This document shows, piece after piece, positions 38,301 to 39,315 of a stretch of 39,315 nt of DNA. The notes below the pieces were generated by a model that saw only the letters and a list, made by a program, of their open reading frames with translations, was not told the origin of the DNA and searched no databases. How positions within the stretch are numbered: the first letter of the stretch is position 1; every line of letters starts with the position of its first letter. The position numbers and the translations under genes were made by a program. This DNA comes from Plantago elongata (lineage: Eukaryota; Streptophyta; Magnoliopsida; Lamiales; Plantaginaceae), in contig JAYMSP010000897.1 of NCBI GenBank assembly GCA_036897095.1, positions 1-39,315 on the forward strand, in the 5' to 3' direction.

Positions 38301-39315
38301 AGTAGGTCCATCAAGCATAGCCAACAGCATATTTAAGCAAGGAAGAAGCGTGGGAATCAAGTCCCGAAGAAGAAGTTCAAATTTGCCACCAGCAAGAGCA
38401 CGAAACATTGTACGAAGAAGTTGCAAATAACCAACTGGTCTCTCAACTTCAGAGGAATTTTTCATGCAAGTTTCCATGATAACAAGAACATGAGGCTGGA
38501 GAATACGTTCACACTCAGAAGGAGCCTTTGCAACGGCACTAAATAACAGGCGGAAGAGATGCAAAACAAGGACAGCAGCAGGAGAATCAGGATGCTTTAG
38601 AACATCAAGCTTGCTGCTAACAAGAAAATTAACTAAGACATCGGCAAAGGGACGAAAAACTTTTGGGCTTTGGAGGAGAGTGGAGAATATGCTGACTAGC
38701 TGACCGTTAGAAATCATGCCATCAAAAAGTTCTGGCATACACAAGGAGAACATGTCCATTAGATCCCGCGCTTCCATGATGGCCAAAATATTGGAGAAGA
38801 GGTGGACCATTTCTCTCTCTTCCTCCTTTTCCTTGAAGAGTGCTAAGCAATGCACACCACTCCTCAAAACGCCAGAGGCTTTGCAGACCTGTCAAAACTC
38901 GAAGTAAGACCACCACAGTGCATGAATACAAGTATAGTAATCAACAATATACCTCATCTTCTCTCATCCCCTTCAATTGTTGTGCTACCGAAGAACCTGA
39001 AGGAGCTGATGCAACCACCTGTTGAGGGTTTCCATGAGTGGAAGGTGAGACCTAAACATCCTTGAAATATCAGCATAGATCAAGGATAAAATTTCGAAAA
39101 AAATACTAGCTCTAAGAGATCACACTTACCTGAGAACGCGGTGTGTGTGCATGAGTAATGCTCCATATGATTGTCTTCATACCTGCCTCAAGCATAAAAA
39201 ATTAAACAACATGTTTGAAGAACATATATTAGCTGAAGAAAGACAAAAGGAAAGATTTTAAACCACTAAGTAATGGCAAGAAAATCCTCATAGTATATAT
39301 ATATATATATATATA
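21649..39315 (-). CDS. TRA1: TRRAP/Tra1 homologue, PIKK-family pseudokinase scaffold (25 exons, 5' end outside window)
   Basis: The large scaffold of SAGA and NuA4 histone acetyltransferase complexes; in the nucleus it is contacted by activators. Exons, 5' to 3': 39182-39130, 39051-38953, 38888-37656, 37139-36144, 35712-35380, 35291-35033, 34939-34717, 34633-34249, 33422-33273, 33167-32946, 31936-31715, 31105-30452, 29837-29577, 29491-29144, 28932-28523, 28442-28013, 27782-26484, 26325-26065, 25992-25702, 25439-24954, 24680-24249, 23300-23022, 22837-22286, 22075-21869, 21768-21649. All borders are GT..AG and phases close over 10,205 nt (about 3,400 residues, numbered here from the first codon in the window). 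Order: HEAT-repeat solenoid (1 to about 1,700), FAT domain (about 1,700-2,900), kinase-like domain (about 3,000-3,290) and FATC ending DPTWHPWF. Compared with about 3,800-3,900 residues for the family, some 400-500 N-terminal residues are missing at the window edge. No frameshift or internal stop was found, so it looks functional. Confidence 0.95.
21845..21867. repeat. (TA)n microsatellite abutting the last TRA1 splice donor
   Basis: On the minus strand, exon 24 ends ..GATGAG and the intron starts GTATATATAT, continuing as an uninterrupted AT repeat of 23 bp. The repeat overlaps intron positions +2 to +24. Confidence 0.85.
24249..29491 (-). other. TRA1 FAT domain and FRB-like region, exons 14-21
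   Basis: Exon 17 (433 codons) is the heart of the FAT domain, with TPR-like helices (QALLEGLQLSHPQPRMPSEL, GYWQRAQSLFYQAM, EMCLWEEQWIHCSTQLSQW). Exon 18 has KGDFLLKLSDCEGANLSYSN; exon 19 has RVLYLLSFDTPSEAVGRAF. Exon 20 reads YYWLRTYLLERRDVANKSE and then a Gln/Gly/Ser/Met-rich stretch of about 100 residues before the conserved SAASAFDAAKDIMETLRSKH. Exon 21 leads into the kinase-like domain (VEVPGQYFADQ). The large intron 23301-24248 after exon 21 holds no feature I can name. Confidence 0.85.
29577..34939 (-). other. TRA1 middle HEAT solenoid, exons 7-13
   Basis: Exons 7-8 join to YFRRFMYIIRSDAGQPLREE, a strongly conserved TRRAP stretch. Exon 8 has a Ser/Thr-rich linker (QGSSNPTSTVMVDESLATPK). 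Exon 10 joins exon 11 as DPPEE-ISAEYDEPLRIELLQ, again family-typical. Exon 12 carries a low-complexity loop with TKRVKVEPG, which combines a basic patch with the SUMO-type motif VKVE. The intron between exons 10 and 11 (31937-32945) is about 1 kb and shows nothing recognisable. Confidence 0.85.
35713..36143 (-). other. TRA1 intron 4, with a possible old retroposon remnant
   Basis: The 431-bp intron contains TTGGAATTTAAACCCAGTAC and, about 50 bp later, AACCAATTGGGCCACCCTTG. These words resemble dispersed plant repeats with a tRNA-box-B-like core. I cannot define ends or a target duplication, so this stays a suggestion. Confidence 0.3.
37205..37387. repeat. 61-bp tandem repeat, three copies, in a TRA1 intron
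   Basis: Copies start at 37205, 37266 and 37327. Each has CCATCTATAA.TGAAGTT, then ATTCGCTCCA.TA, then AATAAACAGTTACCA at the end. They differ by a few substitutions. They lie in the intron between the 411-codon exon (ends 37656) and the 332-codon exon (starts 37139). Confidence 0.9.
39293..39315. repeat. (TA)n microsatellite at the right edge
   Basis: An alternating TA run reaches the last base of the window. It is about 110 bp upstream of the first complete TRA1 exon on the minus strand, presumably in an intron. Confidence 0.8.

Larger units (their letters stand above)
35033..39182 (-). other. TRA1 N-terminal HEAT solenoid, exons 1-6
   Basis: Exon 1 begins inside a codon (GMKTIIWSITHAH). 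Exon 3 (411 codons) holds the best conserved stretch, with FADVLVNFLVSSKLDVLKHP, LRTLEFWIDSLNPDFLEPSM and LGKLGGRNRRFLKEPLALE. Exon 4 (332 codons) begins GDLGVKTKTQLMAEKSVFK and carries a Ser/Pro-rich loop (STPMMVSSPSMSPVYSPPPS) between helical repeats. Exons 5 and 6 continue the helices (for example KNPEIVTVAKEGLRQ, MPKELLQSSLRPILVNLAHT). These are rows of amphipathic helix pairs typical of HEAT repeats; no enzyme motif is present. Confidence 0.88.

Noticed and set aside
39253..39290. A short open stretch (MRIFLPLLSG on the minus strand) just upstream of the first complete TRA1 exon, in a phase that could join GMKTIIWS.
   Set aside because: The donor (GTG|GTTTAAAA) is weak and the upstream side is a TA microsatellite with no good acceptor, so a real exon here would be only about 23 nt. 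I cannot support it without the next part of the contig.

Overview
This is nuclear DNA from a flowering plant, very probably a eudicot; I cannot fix the species. The evidence is many short introns with GT..AG borders, AT-rich intergenic DNA full of transposon debris, a plant calcium-dependent protein kinase, and a plant TRRAP/Tra1 homologue. No bacterial operon, CRISPR array, rRNA or tRNA gene was seen.

Left part (about 1-7,100): repeat DNA. Positions 1-2132 read as the 3' end of a plus-strand Ty3/gypsy-like LTR retrotransposon. There is a purine-rich tract, then a single LTR (1306-2132, TGTTGA..TCAACA, with its own TATA box). Upstream of the LTR, on the opposite strand, lies a gene-like unit (TATA box, possible leader intron, ORF with a 10-residue repeat). 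This arrangement recalls the additional antisense ORFs described for the Tat lineage (Retand, Grande, RIRE2). Beyond the LTR come C-runs, diverged direct repeats, a Stowaway-like MITE and a TATCCG-rich element.

Second part (7,713-11,664, minus strand): a complete 12-exon CDPK gene of the CPK16/CPK18/CPK28 group, 564 codons, with an intact kinase domain and four intact EF-hands. Its leader or proximal promoter carries an imperfect direct duplication.

Third part (about 11,900-19,300): AT-rich intergenic DNA with two decayed tails of LINE-type retroelements (RNase H region) and two Stowaway-like MITEs.

Fourth part (19,303-20,556, plus strand): a two-exon gene for a 303-residue protein that I do not recognise by name. 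It has many S/T-P sites and a very acidic C-terminal half. Its promoter has one perfect and one near-perfect mitosis-specific activator (MSA) element, which suggests G2/M expression.

Fifth part (21,649 to the right edge, minus strand): 25 exons of the TRRAP/Tra1 homologue, about 3,400 residues including the true C-terminus. Only the N-terminal portion lies outside the window. It is the scaffold that brings SAGA and NuA4 histone acetyltransferase complexes to activators; the kinase-like domain lacks the catalytic residues. This gene and the acidic-protein gene are convergent. The three genes need not act in one pathway. The CDPK is a calcium sensor-effector, TRA1 is a general chromatin co-activator, and the middle gene is a candidate cell-cycle protein.
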